A DNA stretch of 64,000 nt from Datnioides undecimradiatus (Eukaryota > Chordata > Actinopteri > Lobotiformes > Datnioididae). Positions within the stretch are counted from its first letter, which is position 1. Each line of letters starts with the position of its first letter. Shown here piece by piece: positions 50,440 through 63,300 of the stretch. Under the pieces are notes generated by a model that saw only the letters and a list, made by a program, of their open reading frames with translations, ran no database searches and was not told where the DNA came from. The translations under genes were made by a program, and so were the position numbers. The DNA is taken from positions 5,099,804 to 5,163,803 of the forward strand of contig WARS01000030.1 in NCBI GenBank assembly GCA_008933995.1. Direction: 5' to 3'.

Positions 50440-51085
50440 GCCATTGCTTTTAGCTAAATGCTAACATGAGCTAATATGCTGAAAATACAATGCAACCAGG
50501 CTGATTCTAATTAGGCGAAAGGTTAACCGTGTTCACCATCTTAGATCAGCATGGTAGCATGCAAATATTTGCTCATTTACACCCGGTGCCGCTGAGGTTG
50601 ATGCTAATGTCATGCATTTTGCATATATTTGGTCATGAGACAAGGTATTAAAAAATGGTGCAAATGATTGTGATAAGGAATCATTCGAATTCATTCCCAG
50701 CACGTCATGTTCATCCTGCTCTTCACACTTCTGTCTTACTCGCCTGCTCTTCTGCTCCGTGCAGCTTGATGCAGCTTCTGTCAAAAATAGACTAGACAGG
50801 GTTCACCCTCTGCGGACCATGAATCTCTGTAGTTCATGTCAAAGTTGTTCAGACATCTCAGAAACTATCGGATGGAGTGAACTTTGCCACAGACATTCAT
50901 GTCTCCCTCACAATGAGTTGTAATGACTAAGTCTCAGCTGTACTTGTATGCGTTCAGTACCGAGGAGCATACTAGCATGTTAAACCGAGACTGGGAAACA
51001 TCAGCGTCATCGTCATTGTGAAATAGCTAGAGCTCAGCATTAACTCGGTAAGCTTTAACTCGTAAAGCTACATCTGCTAATGAAT
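50440..51085. mobile_element. Two degenerate copies of a fish interspersed repeat in inverted orientation
   Basis: The left copy (about 50440-50862) reads in the forward sense: GCTAAATGCTAACATGAGC, GTTCACCATCTTAG, GCTGAGGTTGATGCTAATG, TTTGGTCATGAGACAAGGTA, then GGACCATGAATCTCTGTAG. The right copy (about 50863-51085) reads the same family reversed: ATCGGATGGAGTGAA, CACAGACATTCATGTCTCCC, CTCAGCTGTACTTG, CTAGCATGTTAAACCGAG, ATCGTCATTGTGA. I recognise this family from memory as common in percomorph genomes; it has no coding capacity here. Edges are approximate. Confidence 0.6.
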
Positions 51086-51719
51086 TAGCTTACTCGATTA
51101 CATTGTTAACAAAAGCGGTTAAGTTAAAAATATCATAATGAAATTTGGTGGGATATTAGGCGGCTGGTTCGTGTTGCCCCACTCTTCCTGTAAAGCCCCT
51201 CGGAGTCAAGACTAAGATGAGCTTAGTGAATGGATCCAATCCTGTTTGGTCATCTAACGAGGATAGAGCACGCTGCTTGAAGGTCAGAGGCCTCTTAAGC
51301 TTGTATGACCACCTCTCTTTGGCAATTACACCTGTCGGAGTGGGTTAGCTTTTATCAACACCGGTAATGTCAAATGGTAAACAGGTCACTAACAGCCCGT
51401 GCATGAGCTTTAGCTGCAGAGATGTAGTAGTGTAATAGGATGTTTTGGGAGACGGAGAGACAGTCGGATAAACAAACAGACTGGCAGGCAGGCAGGGAGG
51501 CAAACACACAGTTGTGACAAAGGAATCCTCAACATCACATGGTCCTGAAGATAGTTTATGTTTCATGTCTAACCCTCCTCAGTTTGATTACACTCATCAT
51601 GCTCAAATTTATGTTACCCACAGAGATTCTTGCTCTTGCTATTTTGGTAAAGGCCATTGCTTGGGCTTGTCTCTGACAATCCAGCTCTCTCCAGCTCCGT
51701 CTTGCGCTCTCTCCATCGC

Positions 51720-51734
51720 TCACACACTCACACA

Positions 51735-51766
<32 letters not shown>
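51720..51766 (+). repeat. (CA)n microsatellite
   Basis: About 45 bases of CA repeats with CACT interruptions, followed by a CT-rich tract. Confidence 0.9.
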
Positions 51767-51767
<1 letters not shown>

Positions 51768-52309
51768 CTCTCCCTTTCTCTGTCGATCCCTCCCCACCGC
51801 TCTGGCCACATTGCCACACTCAGTTTTCCATGGCCTCTCATTCCCGAGTGCTCTGCGAACTAAGTAAATGAACGACACAATCCGGAAATAGTGTTCCAGC
51901 CGGAGATGGTGGGAAGGAAAATCCCTTGACTGGTGCTGGCAGGAGGGTGGGAGAGAGAGGGAAATAGTATTGCGTCCATTCACACTTCAGACAAAGCTTC
52001 TTCCTCTCCCTTAAAGTCTTTGACTCCTAATGTGAATTTACTTTGTAAACTCAACTTTTTAGGAAGGAAACACACACACTTCTACTCGTTTTTCTTCAGG
52101 CAGGCGCTGCACATGTGCGCAAACATAACGGCGACACAACAGACCATGTTGGTAGCTTCAGTATATGGCCGGGGAGGTTAATTTATCTTTAGCGCAAGAG
52201 GCCAAAGATCAGTATTAAAAAGGGCCAGAAGTCTCTGAGGTGGCTGGAGTGGCGGAGTGGAGCACAAGGCGCTGGGTAAATGTTGTCAGGACTGGCCTGG
52301 AGTTTGGTG

Positions 52310-52352
52310 GTGGGGGTTGGCTGGAGTGGTGGTGGTGGTGGGGGTGGGGGGC
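52310..52352 (+). repeat. G-rich GGT/GGGGT tract
   Basis: Runs of TGG and GGGGG over about 40 bases, low-complexity and quadruplex-prone. Confidence 0.7.
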
Positions 52353-55300
52353 TGAAGACAGGAGGTCAACTCTATAACCAGGGTGTTATCTGGATACCTC
52401 TCCACAGCTGCCAGTCACAATCATACACCGCAGCGAGACCAATGACCAAGGGATTGGATGGCGGTCATACATGCTCAGGAAATGTTCCAGCTCTCTTGAA
52501 AGCCGTGTGCAACGGCCTCTTGGTCAGGGTGGTAAAATGTTCCTCCTGCTTTTGTCAGAGGATGTGGTTAAATCTCATCCGAGAAGCCCGGGGCTGCATT
52601 TGTGAAGCAACGCCGTAACATTGGTCATTTTAGATCAGTGTAATTAAGCTCCGGTCTGATTTTAAAAGAGGTAAATGTGCTTTTGTAGACTAAGCAAATA
52701 ATGTCTTGTCACGGATCTTTAATTGTGTTTAACTTGGTGCCTGCTCGGTGCCTGTTAAATGGCCAACAAATGCCTCGCTGACATTTTATAAGGGGAGGAC
52801 AGCCTGCGTGAGTACATCTCACTATGACAGTCAGTAACATGAGACGGGGAACCACACAACCGCTAAATCAGTAAAATGGGAACCCAGAGTCACTGTAATT
52901 TGGGAGAGCGCTGGTTAACCACTCCTCATAATGGATGGTGTTTCTGTTTAGCCTAAGGCGTTGGAGCTGAGGTCATATGCAAACAAGGCAGATCCTAGGC
53001 CTCGGCTCTTACACCGTGCAAATTGCTGTGCTCCGTGTAGTTGATCAGGTTCATGAAATGTTAGGGGCTTGAAATTTGCACTTTTGTCTTCTTTTGAAAT
53101 AAAGCAGCTTGGAAAACACTTTTGTTCATAAACTTGTTTCTTTATGACACTTCCTGATGCCTCATTATATCCTACAACAAGTATCAGTGCCATGAGGATT
53201 TAAGATCAAGGCCACACACGAGCACGACCATCTGTGTCTCTTTTTAATATAAGGATTTGTTTTAAGAATTCACTCGTTCCTGATATTCCTTCCTGCGGCC
53301 GTAGGTGCTGCAGGTACTGTAGCATGTACACACACACACACATTCCCATGAACACGCAATAGAGAGATGAACCACTGTTCTTTATACCCAGAGGCACTCT
53401 GTACTCGGACTAATCGTCCGTTATGACGCTCAAGTAGTCGTTTATGTCAAGCAAAAATGCTAAAATGTGAGGATTTCCTGCTTTTCCCTGTTGCATATCC
53501 TTGTAAATTGAGTGTCTTTGTGTTCTGAACCGCAGGTCAGACAAAACGAGCGGCGTGAAGCCGTATTCTGACGTTCATCCATAATTTTCATCCATAATGA
53601 ACGTGCAGGCGTTCGTCTGCGTCATGGTCACTTCATCTCCGGCACACCAGCCTTGCATCTATTGTTGCCAGATTTGATTTTTCTGTCAATGTCCCTTTAA
53701 AGGATTACATCATCCTCTTTGCTCCTTTTTCTTCCCTCACCACATTTCTCAGTGTTCAGCCTTTTCTGCCCAGAGACAATTGGTTAATTCACCGGTGTAT
53801 AACACTGCCACCTCCTGATCCACATCACCACGGCCGTCTGCGAAGCCGACACACCTTTCAGTGGCATGTGTGTGGCTGGTTCATGATATTTGGGCGTCCT
53901 CCATCACCCCTCTTTGCAGTGCTCAGTCAAACAGCATCAGTGTATTGACTCTAGTTTTCATTATCACATGACGTCCAGCGCAAATATTCATGAGTTTTAA
54001 AAAAGCAGCAGATGCAAGTGCTTCATGTTCATGGTTAATCCACCTCGAGCTGACTGGATGCTTCTGGTGCGCGCTGCTGTGTGAGTTGATTGTGCTGTTG
54101 TGCCATCTAGTGGCAAAAAGCAAGAAAGAAGCTCCCACAGTCGCCTGCAGTCATATTTGTGGTTTCTTTATCTATGAATACTGTGACAGTCTCAACACAA
54201 ATGTCCACATGTTTGCTCAAGTGCAGTAGAGAAGTTGTTTTTTTTTTTTATGAGAGTCACAGGAGCAGCGTGGTGCCTCAGCAGGCCTTTGTGCTGCAGA
54301 TCGGCTCAGCTGACATCCACGAGTCTGTGACTTTAAGAGACGGTCATAACACCACTGCACAGCTTCCACGAACACTTAATGTCTCTTTGTTATCAGCTTC
54401 ATGAAGAAAAACAGGTGCTGGAGGGGAAGATTTTTCAGCACAGAGAGATTTTGTCTGGCCCAAAACATTTCTTTCACGAGGCAAACTGAGTGCATCTATG
54501 TTCTTCCTCCACACACATTAGTGCAGGAGACCCAGATCAACCAATTAGACATCAATAAGGAAAAGACCAACGTGTTTGTGAGAGACAGCCGACTCAAATC
54601 ATCAGCACTGATACCCACCAGGTCTTTGAATTTGTTTATGAATAACAAAATATTAATAGCTTTGGTGGTCATTAATAGCTGTAATGTGTGTTTATGTCTC
54701 AGACCTCAGAGGTATCTTCATAAGCACCTGGTGAAAACAGAGGAGGCAGATGCAGTGAGGCAGTTTCCCCTTTGTCCATCTGAAGCATCTGAAAGGTAAA
54801 AACTCTTTGGCATGCTTAGCGACGATCACACATTTGGTCTGACAACGTTTCTCTTTCTCTGACATTTCAAACATTCTCTGTCATATATGTTGACTAGACG
54901 CCAATCGTAGCTCCCACTCATCGATAAAATGTAGTGAATGAAGTGAAAGCGTGCCTCTTTGGGATTGATTTGATTTGCACCTCTTTGCCCCCACAACCGT
55001 AGCCACAAAGCAGCTGCTAAAATCGCTGGATCCTCTCCGAAGCACTTTGACTGCAGCACACATCAGACTCCCCTCAGCTGATCCTCCTGCCGGGAGGCAC
55101 GCAAAGAGTTCAGGAAGCCTTCGGCTGTCTTTGCAGTGTCAGGGAAATGCTTTGCAGACAATTCTGAGGCTTTAAATCTGGCTTCCAGCTCAGACTTCCA
55201 AATCTAGCAGATGCACAAAATATCTTTTTTCCTGGAGCCCCAAAACTGTCAACTAACATAAATTCAATAGTTTCAATAGTTTTAGTTAGTTAGTTAGGAT

Positions 55301-58300
55301 TTATTCAGTCACATGTTTTGATAATGTGCAGGTCTGTACTGATCAGTGCCAAATTATTATATTTCAGTTTAGTTTACATGAACCTGATGATACTTGTTGA
55401 AAGTTTCCTCCTGGTGGTGTTTCTGCTCCTGCTTCTGCTGCCAAAATATATTAAAATATATATAAATATATTCTAATATAAATATATTAACACAAGAGTT
55501 CAGTCGACTCCCCTCTTTACCATCAGTGCATTAGACATGAACACAAACCTTCCAAGACTTTAAAATCATACTTAAATCAAACTTCAATTGACTGTAAATA
55601 AGTAATTCAATGCCCAGCAGAGCCAGGCTTGCCATACTAAACAACATATGAAGAACACATTTCAAATTTAATACCTCTACAAAAACAAAGAGTCACAAAT
55701 CCTCAGACAATGTCTTTGTTACATGCATGTGGATTTCAAGTTAATGAGTGATTAACTATCGTCTACCAAGGCTGACTGAGCCGCCCGTCCTCTGGTGGAA
55801 AAGCTCCGGGCAGGAAGGCAGAGCGGTTGCAAGGTTACATCAGCTCACCACAGCCGGCAGCACCGCTGTGACCTACAGTGATGCTGTCACTCTGTCAGCC
55901 CCTGACGACTCATGTTGCTTTTACGCCCGCAGGATGGACGACAAGGACGCAAACTGGTGCAAAGACACTGGGGCCGGTGTTATGCGTTCATGCGATCTGT
56001 AACAGCGTGTGTGCACACGACGGTGACATACAGGGATACAGCAGGGTTTTCTTGCCAGCCTCCGTTAGCAGGAGCGCTCTGATTCCCTTGCCTGTCCCGT
56101 GACATGGGCAGCTTTGTTGATCTTCCACAGGTTGCACACTATTCTCACAGGTTAGAACCTGTTATCTGATATAATTATGTGGCTGTCTGCTAGAATTACA
56201 TTAGAACAGGAAGGTAGAGTATTCATGTGTCAGTATGTAATCACGTGTCACAAAAATGGCAAAACCAAACATTTTTTAGCAATGCTTTTGTTGACATTTT
56301 GATCAAAAGTGAAATTAACAAATTAACCTGTCCTCGTCTTTATCAATATGATCTCTGTACAGTATAAAGCTTCTGGGTGAAGCACTGTGTATAAAACTCG
56401 CCCTTTACCCAATAGATGGTAACGATGATGACTGAATGGCTGTTTTGGAGTGACTACGACCGTTGAGGAGCTCATTCAAGTTTCTAGTCAACTTCATTCA
56501 CTAGGTGGCGGTATCGAGCCACACGGAGTGACAGGATTTACAGTGCAGGCAAATCCTGTTCTCCTGCAGTGACAGACATCATATCATACATAGTTTTTAA
56601 TTATCTGAACTGCATTTAATCTTTGTTGATATCATGCAACTTGGTTTGTGTGTGGAGGAGTAGAATGCAGGCTAATTTACTAGGGAGCTGTCTGTCGTCA
56701 CAGGTTAGAGCTTGGTCAGTTTTTTGTACTTGTTACTGTTTAGTCCACTCAGGAGTGATGTATTCACAGTTTTCATCTACCAACAGTTATCTGACACGCT
56801 GAGTTAAATAGTAGCAGGAAGTTTTCGGTATCCCTCAGCTCTCAGCTCTCCGTCCATGTCTTTTTGCTCTGTCCGGCTCTCCTTTGCTAATCTCAGTCAC
56901 CTGTGACCCCGTGCCGGCATGACATCTTATGTAAGGAGCTGGTTAAGGAAAGCGCACGGGAGCAGGAGTGTGGTCTGTTGCACCAGGTTAGGTAAGCTCA
57001 TTAACAGTTACTCCAGGATGCCCGAGCTAACAACAGCTACAAATAAACCTAAGCGTGTGGGAATAGTGGATGAAAGAAGTGATGACACCTGATGAAGGCG
57101 TAAACCTTTTCTAAATATCCTTAGTTTCCAGGTTTGGAGCACATTTAATCGGTTGTCTAAAGGACCCTGTAACTCACAGCTCATGTACATTAAACAAACA
57201 ACAGCCTGTGCAGTTTCTGTGTTCACCCACCTCAGACACACACTACTCTTTTTACATGAGGGCTATAGACACATACCACATGTGAGGTCAAATTTGCGTC
57301 ACTTTATTTCTTTTCTACAAGTTGCTCTTTTAAAATGACATGACCTCTCTACACGTCACATGCACAGACACACGCGACAGCACTATCCTCTAACTGCCTT
57401 CCCCCATCTGTCCTCTCTCTATCAGTGAGGGTGAGTCACTCTGCTCCAATAATCCAATACGCAGCCATTAAAACAGCTGAATAATCATACCGTTGCTTAT
57501 GCTAAAGCGTCTCAGTTTTTCCACCAAAATGTAACCCCGGTCCGAGGAGCAGTTTGCCCTCCGCTCCCTCTTTCTTCCAGGCCAAAATGTGAGACCCCTC
57601 CTCGCAGCGAGCGTGTGTTATGATCACAGCTGACAGTGTGTACTCCGCGGTGGCAGACACGCTGTTGTCCTCTAGTGTGACACATTTTTAACAATAGAAA
57701 CAATCTTGCAGCCTGCAGTTGTGCACCGTCGATATGTTCCCCTTTTGTTTCCACAGAGCCGGAGAAACGAGTTTTGGCCAACTTCTTCTCGAAGAAAAAC
57801 AAATCCTGCGTGTCTTCAGTTTTTCCGCAGAACAAAATCCATCCTGCTAAAATCTGGACAGATGATCTCTTCTTGGCATCCTCTTGTTTTTAGGTCTGAC
57901 TGTTTGACAGCGCTGACCACATTATTCCGATCCATCAGCTAAAGCACGAGTGTCTTTCTGGTTCTGCTTTGGACTGGTTTTCCTCACATTTATCAAAAAC
58001 AACTCTTCACAGTTCCACTGGGAATTCTTGCTCATCCTCATCTTCCCTATCCTTACAGGCTGCCCTAAGGCTCGAGGAGCCCAGACCTCTTCTCTGTTCA
58101 TTTTCCCAATGTGGCCATATAAAAACAGAAACACAAGGTCTCTCCGCATCATTATATTATTGACATTTATTTTAGTCTTTCTCCCTGAAAACTTTGTTTT
58201 AATTCTCAAGTATTTCTCTCCCGCATCAAATATTCATGCCCAACTAGCTATCAAAGTTGAAAAAGTTACTATTTAAGAGTTTAACATACAAAACCTGCTT

Positions 58301-59864
58301 TTTTGAGAATGGTGTGTGTTTGGTTTTCAGATGTGATCGACAGCAGCCTGGCAACGTAAGCAGCAACCCCACGTCAGTCATCGTGTTTTCATTGAAATGT
58401 TTCTAAATCGCGGTTGGTCCGTGGAAGTACATGACATCACCTTTTCCCAGCTGAACCCAGTCCACAAACACAGATACAGAACCGTGACGTGAACAAAGCG
58501 GCCAAACTTTGGCAGAAAATAGAGTCTTCCTGTAGAAACTCATCAGTCATAGTAAAAAGCGCATTTAATCATCAAAGCACCAGGCATCTTTGACGAAACC
58601 AGTTATTTTGCACCACACAACATGAGAGTTGCTGCCTTAATCTGTTAGTTAGTTTGTATTATTGTGTATTATTGTGAATCCTGTCTAACCATTCAAAACA
58701 TCACTGTCACACAACATCACTAACAAAGTAAGGTAGTGGTAGATGAACAAATCAAGTTAAGTAAATGAATCAAGTAAAATGTCTTTTTTTGTCAAAGGAG
58801 TCTGGTGGGTTCAGATAAAGCAACATAATGGCTTCAGTTTGCCATCAGGAAGTGCTGTGTGCGGAGCATACTCTAAACAAAACTCTGATATGAACCTTTG
58901 GCATGGTTTTGCTGCTGACAGCACATGGTTCTACTTCCTGCACTGGTACTCCTGCTCTAAACTGGGGGTGCTCAAATCGCCATCTACTGAAGGTTATGCT
59001 CCAGCTATAGATAAATAAGAATTAAAATCCAGTACTGTTTTCATCTGTGCTCACGAGGTAGCAGTCTTCTCTTCCCTCTGCGCTTTTATGGTTGCATTGC
59101 TGCTCTCGGCATGTTTCATCCAAACAGTGGACCATTGAAGCCTGGACACTTTGTCTCCATTAGGTTGAATCAAATAAAAAAATAATTGCTGATGCCTTGA
59201 AATTTGTCATTTTGTTTTGGTTTTTTTTTAGCTCCAAACAAGAACATGTTTTGTGTCTTTGACTTGAAGTGGGTTATCCATGTCCAAACAATTGATTTAT
59301 TTTGTATTTTGGCATCACTGAGCATCCACGACATGTCCTCCTGTCGCCGCTTTCCTTTAAGTTGCATATATATATATATATTTTAAACTGTGTGGTCTAA
59401 TCTCAGCTAACAGTATATGTTGCCTGAGGACCTTTTATCAGGGTTTTTGTCTGACGCTCATTCAAGGACAAACTCTCAGAATCCTCTTTCCTCTTCCTTT
59501 AGATTATTTTTTCAGTCACTTCCAGATTTCAACAAAGGCCTAAAGGAGACTCCTTTCATTATTGGCCTTTTAACTGTGCCTGACCTCTTATTTTTATCCC
59601 GTGTCTGTCCTCACGTCTGTGGGTGAGTGATGTATTTGTCCCACTTTGCGGAGTCACGTATTTTTCTGTCTGCTTCTCACTGTCCTGCAAAATGATTATT
59701 ATTAGGTATTGAATCGCAGTTCACTCATCGTACAAGAGTGCACATTAACAAAATAGTGCATTACATTAAATGAGACCTTGTGTAATATGCATGCAGTTGG
59801 CTGTAGTGTGTCTGCTCGAGGCAAGCTGAGAGGTACTGAGGCATCAGGGGACAGCAGCCATGTG

Positions 59865-60391
59865 ACCATGGTTGCAGGGATTGGTTTAGTGCAGATGTGA
59901 CATCAGCGAGCCTCCCACTCCCTGCCTCCTCCCCTCTCTCTCCCAGTCTTTCTCTGCCTCTCTCTGCCTCTCTCTCTCTCTCTCCCTCTCCCCGTGCCGC
60001 TCTGCTTTTTTTTCCTCCTTTGCCTTTCCTCAGCATCCCCCCTCTCAGAGATGGCGTGTGTTGGTGCTGCTCAGGCGTCCGGGGCCTAACGTGCACACAG
60101 AGAGCACCCCCATCCCCCGATCCGCTGCATATTCCTCGGGTGTCTCTTTTCACTGTGTCCTCCACTGCTGCTGCTGCTATCTTGACTCTCCCCCCACCCC
60201 TCATCCCTGTGCGGGTGTCTGGGAGTTGGGCCCTTTGGGGGTGGAGGGAACCAACATCGTGCTTCGCTGGGGAGCTGTGCAGAATTAGCTATGCCCTGCC
60301 CAGGCATCCTTTGACCGGCTGGATCTCACCCCTTTCTGTCCGCCTGCGCACCAGAGGACAACATAGGATGAAAATCTGCAACCATGATGCA
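59865..60391 (+). other. Candidate promoter and first exon of an unseen plus-strand gene
   Basis: An inverted CCAAT (GGGATTGG near 59878), an E-box CATGTGAC and a CRE-like TGACATCAG near 59898 precede a CT-rich leader and a GC-rich segment. This ends ATGAAAATCTGCAACCATG (ATG 60369) and ATGCAAG|GTACAT, a usable donor at about 60392. If real, the gene continues to the right, perhaps beyond the window. No family was recognised. Confidence 0.25.
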
Positions 60392-60399
60392 AGGTACAT

Positions 60400-63300
60400 C
60401 ATCCGTGCACTCCTGCTCCTCCTTTATTTTCCACGTTTCCCCCCCCCCGCGTCCTCTTCCTGCCCTCTTGTGTCCTGCTGGGCCATTGAAGCTAGTGAAT
60501 CCAGTGATGTGACGTGTCGTACCGTAAGGACCTTTGAGCTGAACCGAGCTACCAGCGTGACAATGTAGCCGCTGTGTGCGTGACGTTGTTTGTGACAGAT
60601 TGAGATGTATGTGCGGAGACAGGGACAGCGTGTGAGGTGTGGATCTGGGAAGGAAGCAGTGGTGTTCTGCACTTGCTGGTGCCTTTATGTGTGTGTTTAC
60701 ACATGTGTCCGTGCATGTCACTGTTAACATGTGCACATCACAGTTTAGTCTTTAGCTGTAAACTCATTCTATGTCATATGAAAGCGTATTTGAAAGGGGG
60801 GGGGGGGTCTGAGCAGTCCAAGAGGCTGCACTCATTCAAACCTCTGCTGTTGCTGCTGTCAGTGCATATTATAATATCATGCCAATAGATAGGACAAGTG
60901 ATGCTTAAACCATAAAGTAGCTAAAGTAAAGCATGCTTTACCAAACATAACTGTGGTGGAATGAAGCGAAGTACATCATAAACTACGACAGAGGAGCTAC
61001 ATCATGAATCTGAACCTGCATGACAGATGCTCGGCCTTTACCATCCATTAATGCCAACGTGGTAATGGAAGGTGGCTATTATTAGCAAAAGGCCTGAAGT
61101 CAGCCTGCCATGATTTTGTGCTCAGTTCACAACCAGCCACACAACAACACAGATGTCGCATGCTTATCATGGCCTTTGTTAGCTGCACGTGCATTGCTAA
61201 TTGCACAGCATAGGCTGTCAGGTGCAGTTAGTATGTGTTATTCAGACTCAAACATGGCTGCTGTGCATGTGCTGAAATAAAAACCTTATTGGTGATGCAG
61301 CATGTGGGTTAAACATCACTATAACTAAATAACTAAATGCAGTATCTAAGTAACATGGGTTACAAGATCTTGGACAACTTGGACAGCCTGTCTCTCTCTC
61401 TCCTTCTCTCTGTCGGTGTGAAATGAGCGTCCGAGTCTCTCATTCTTTGCTCAGATGACCCCTTTCTGAACTGTAAGTTTATACTTGTGTGTCAGAATTA
61501 TTGACTGTGACACTGACTCCGAGGTCCGTACTGGTAGTTCTTGAACGATTCAGCTCCGTAACTACAAATAAGACATACTTTGCACTAATGCGTAAGGACT
61601 TACATTGATTTGCCTCTTTTCAGGCAGCCTTTTTGTTGCAGCTAAGGTCAGATCTGTATGAAAATCAACTCGCCGAAACACGAAACCTGCTTGAGATAGG
61701 CGGCCCATTGCAGGGGACAGACAGAAAGACGAAAGGATGAACATATCTTTGTCCAATAACATTGAAAAGGCAGTCAGGGCTAAGAAGGAACATATTTATA
61801 AACATAAAGTAGAAATTATAGGGAGCAGGTCTAGCTGGTTTCAACCTTGGTTGTATTGTTCCTTCTTCTCCTGTTTGATTCAAACCAGCTGGCAGCTGAG
61901 GGATGGTGTTGTTAAGCAGCCAGTGTTGCAGTGGCAGGTGTGTGAAGAACGGCATGAGAAGATTTTTCACACCTGACAACCAGTGTGAATATCTTACAGT
62001 TTATCTGTTTGTCCTCTCACTGGTTTGTCAAGATATTTATGAGAGGCTCCGTCATCGTCGGCTGCTGAAAAGAATGACCTGAATGTGTTTTCATAAGAAA
62101 ACGAGCCCAGAAGACCAGCAGTCGGAAGGTTCTTGACCTTAGATGTGATTGTTTGATTGAAATAATTAAGATACATTTACAATCTTTCTTCTGGAGCTTT
62201 CAGTCATCTGGTAGGATTTATTTGCGGATTAATGTGCTTAGTAGTCAAGTCTGATGTAGCGTCTGCTAATAAAGACAGCAAGATGCAGACCTTAAGGACT
62301 GTTGGACCTTAAGTTATGAGGTTTTTCTCTGAGTAAAAAAGTTAAATATCAAAATAACAGTTTTGAAATACATTTATTCATGTAATACAGGTCTGTGCCG
62401 TGCTATTGAGAAACCAGCATGTGGTTTGTGTGTGTTTTTTTTCTTTTTCAAAGTTATTTGGGTTTTTTAAAGTTTGTGTTTTTTGACCGAAAGACATTTG
62501 GAAACATCTGACTATCTCACAAACATTGGACCAAAAGAGAGACTGTTGGGGAAAATGTTCGTAAAACAGATGTTCAGAGTGATTTCAAAACTGCCATGAC
62601 ACGACTAAGATAATAATTTAGCTTTTTGTCTTGTCTCTGCTGTACTGAAACGTGGTCAGCAGTAATGTCTGTTATTAACTGTGTAAGCCATTTGAAATTA
62701 ACAGGGCAAACCATGAAAAGTCACCACTGAGGTTGCAGTGAATGGTTGAGCAGAACAGCAAGTTTCTGTGAACAGGACCCAAACTTAACTACACTTAAAG
62801 CTAATTATCATTAATTACAATGATCCATGTCTTTAATGAGTGTCGTAGGGCTCTCCTCAGGCAAACTTTGGAAATGGGTTATGAAACAGTCCTCCTCTGA
62901 TCCACTACGTAAACCAAAACTCCGACTGGACTGCTCTTATCATATCATATCTTTCGGCAGGTTTTTTTTACATATTAATGTCAGGATTGATTCTCTGCGG
63001 GTTAGGACTGGACAGAAGGCCGCTTGTTTGGAGCTGTCTCCACTGATGAAGAGTCATGATGCAGGAATAGTCTGTGCGATTGAACAGCCTAGCAAACTAC
63101 TAATACATCACAGGCCCTGACATGTCCTTCAGTGCCCAGAGAGCTTCCTCCCAAATGAATGGGACTGAGAACCAGTCCAAGGTGGTGGCCTCACCTTTAC
63201 TCAGAAGTCTTATTAGCAGATTTCAGTTTGAGCGTGATAATTCACCAAATCAATTACTTGATATTTTGATTTCAAAGGCAGCTAAACCACAAGTTTCAAA

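Larger units (their letters stand above)
51180..59850. other. Long non-coding stretch
   Basis: No exon was supportable. It contains simple repeats, including AT-rich ATATAAAT-type sequence at 55440-55490 and a TTAG tract near 55280. The long open frames are AT-rich or simple-sequence artefacts. Confidence 0.45.

Noticed and set aside
51720..51766. Regularly spaced CACACT units suggesting an array
   Set aside because: A plain microsatellite with no spacers, not a CRISPR-like structure.
57950..58276. 108-codon hydrophobic frame
   Set aside because: The hydrophobicity comes from T-rich sequence, and overlapping frames are equally open. No exon signals.
59897..60568. 223-codon plus-strand open frame
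   Set aside because: The N-terminal part is CT-repeat-driven Leu/Ser/Pro low complexity, with no domain. It overlaps a more plausible leader and exon 1 with a donor inside it.
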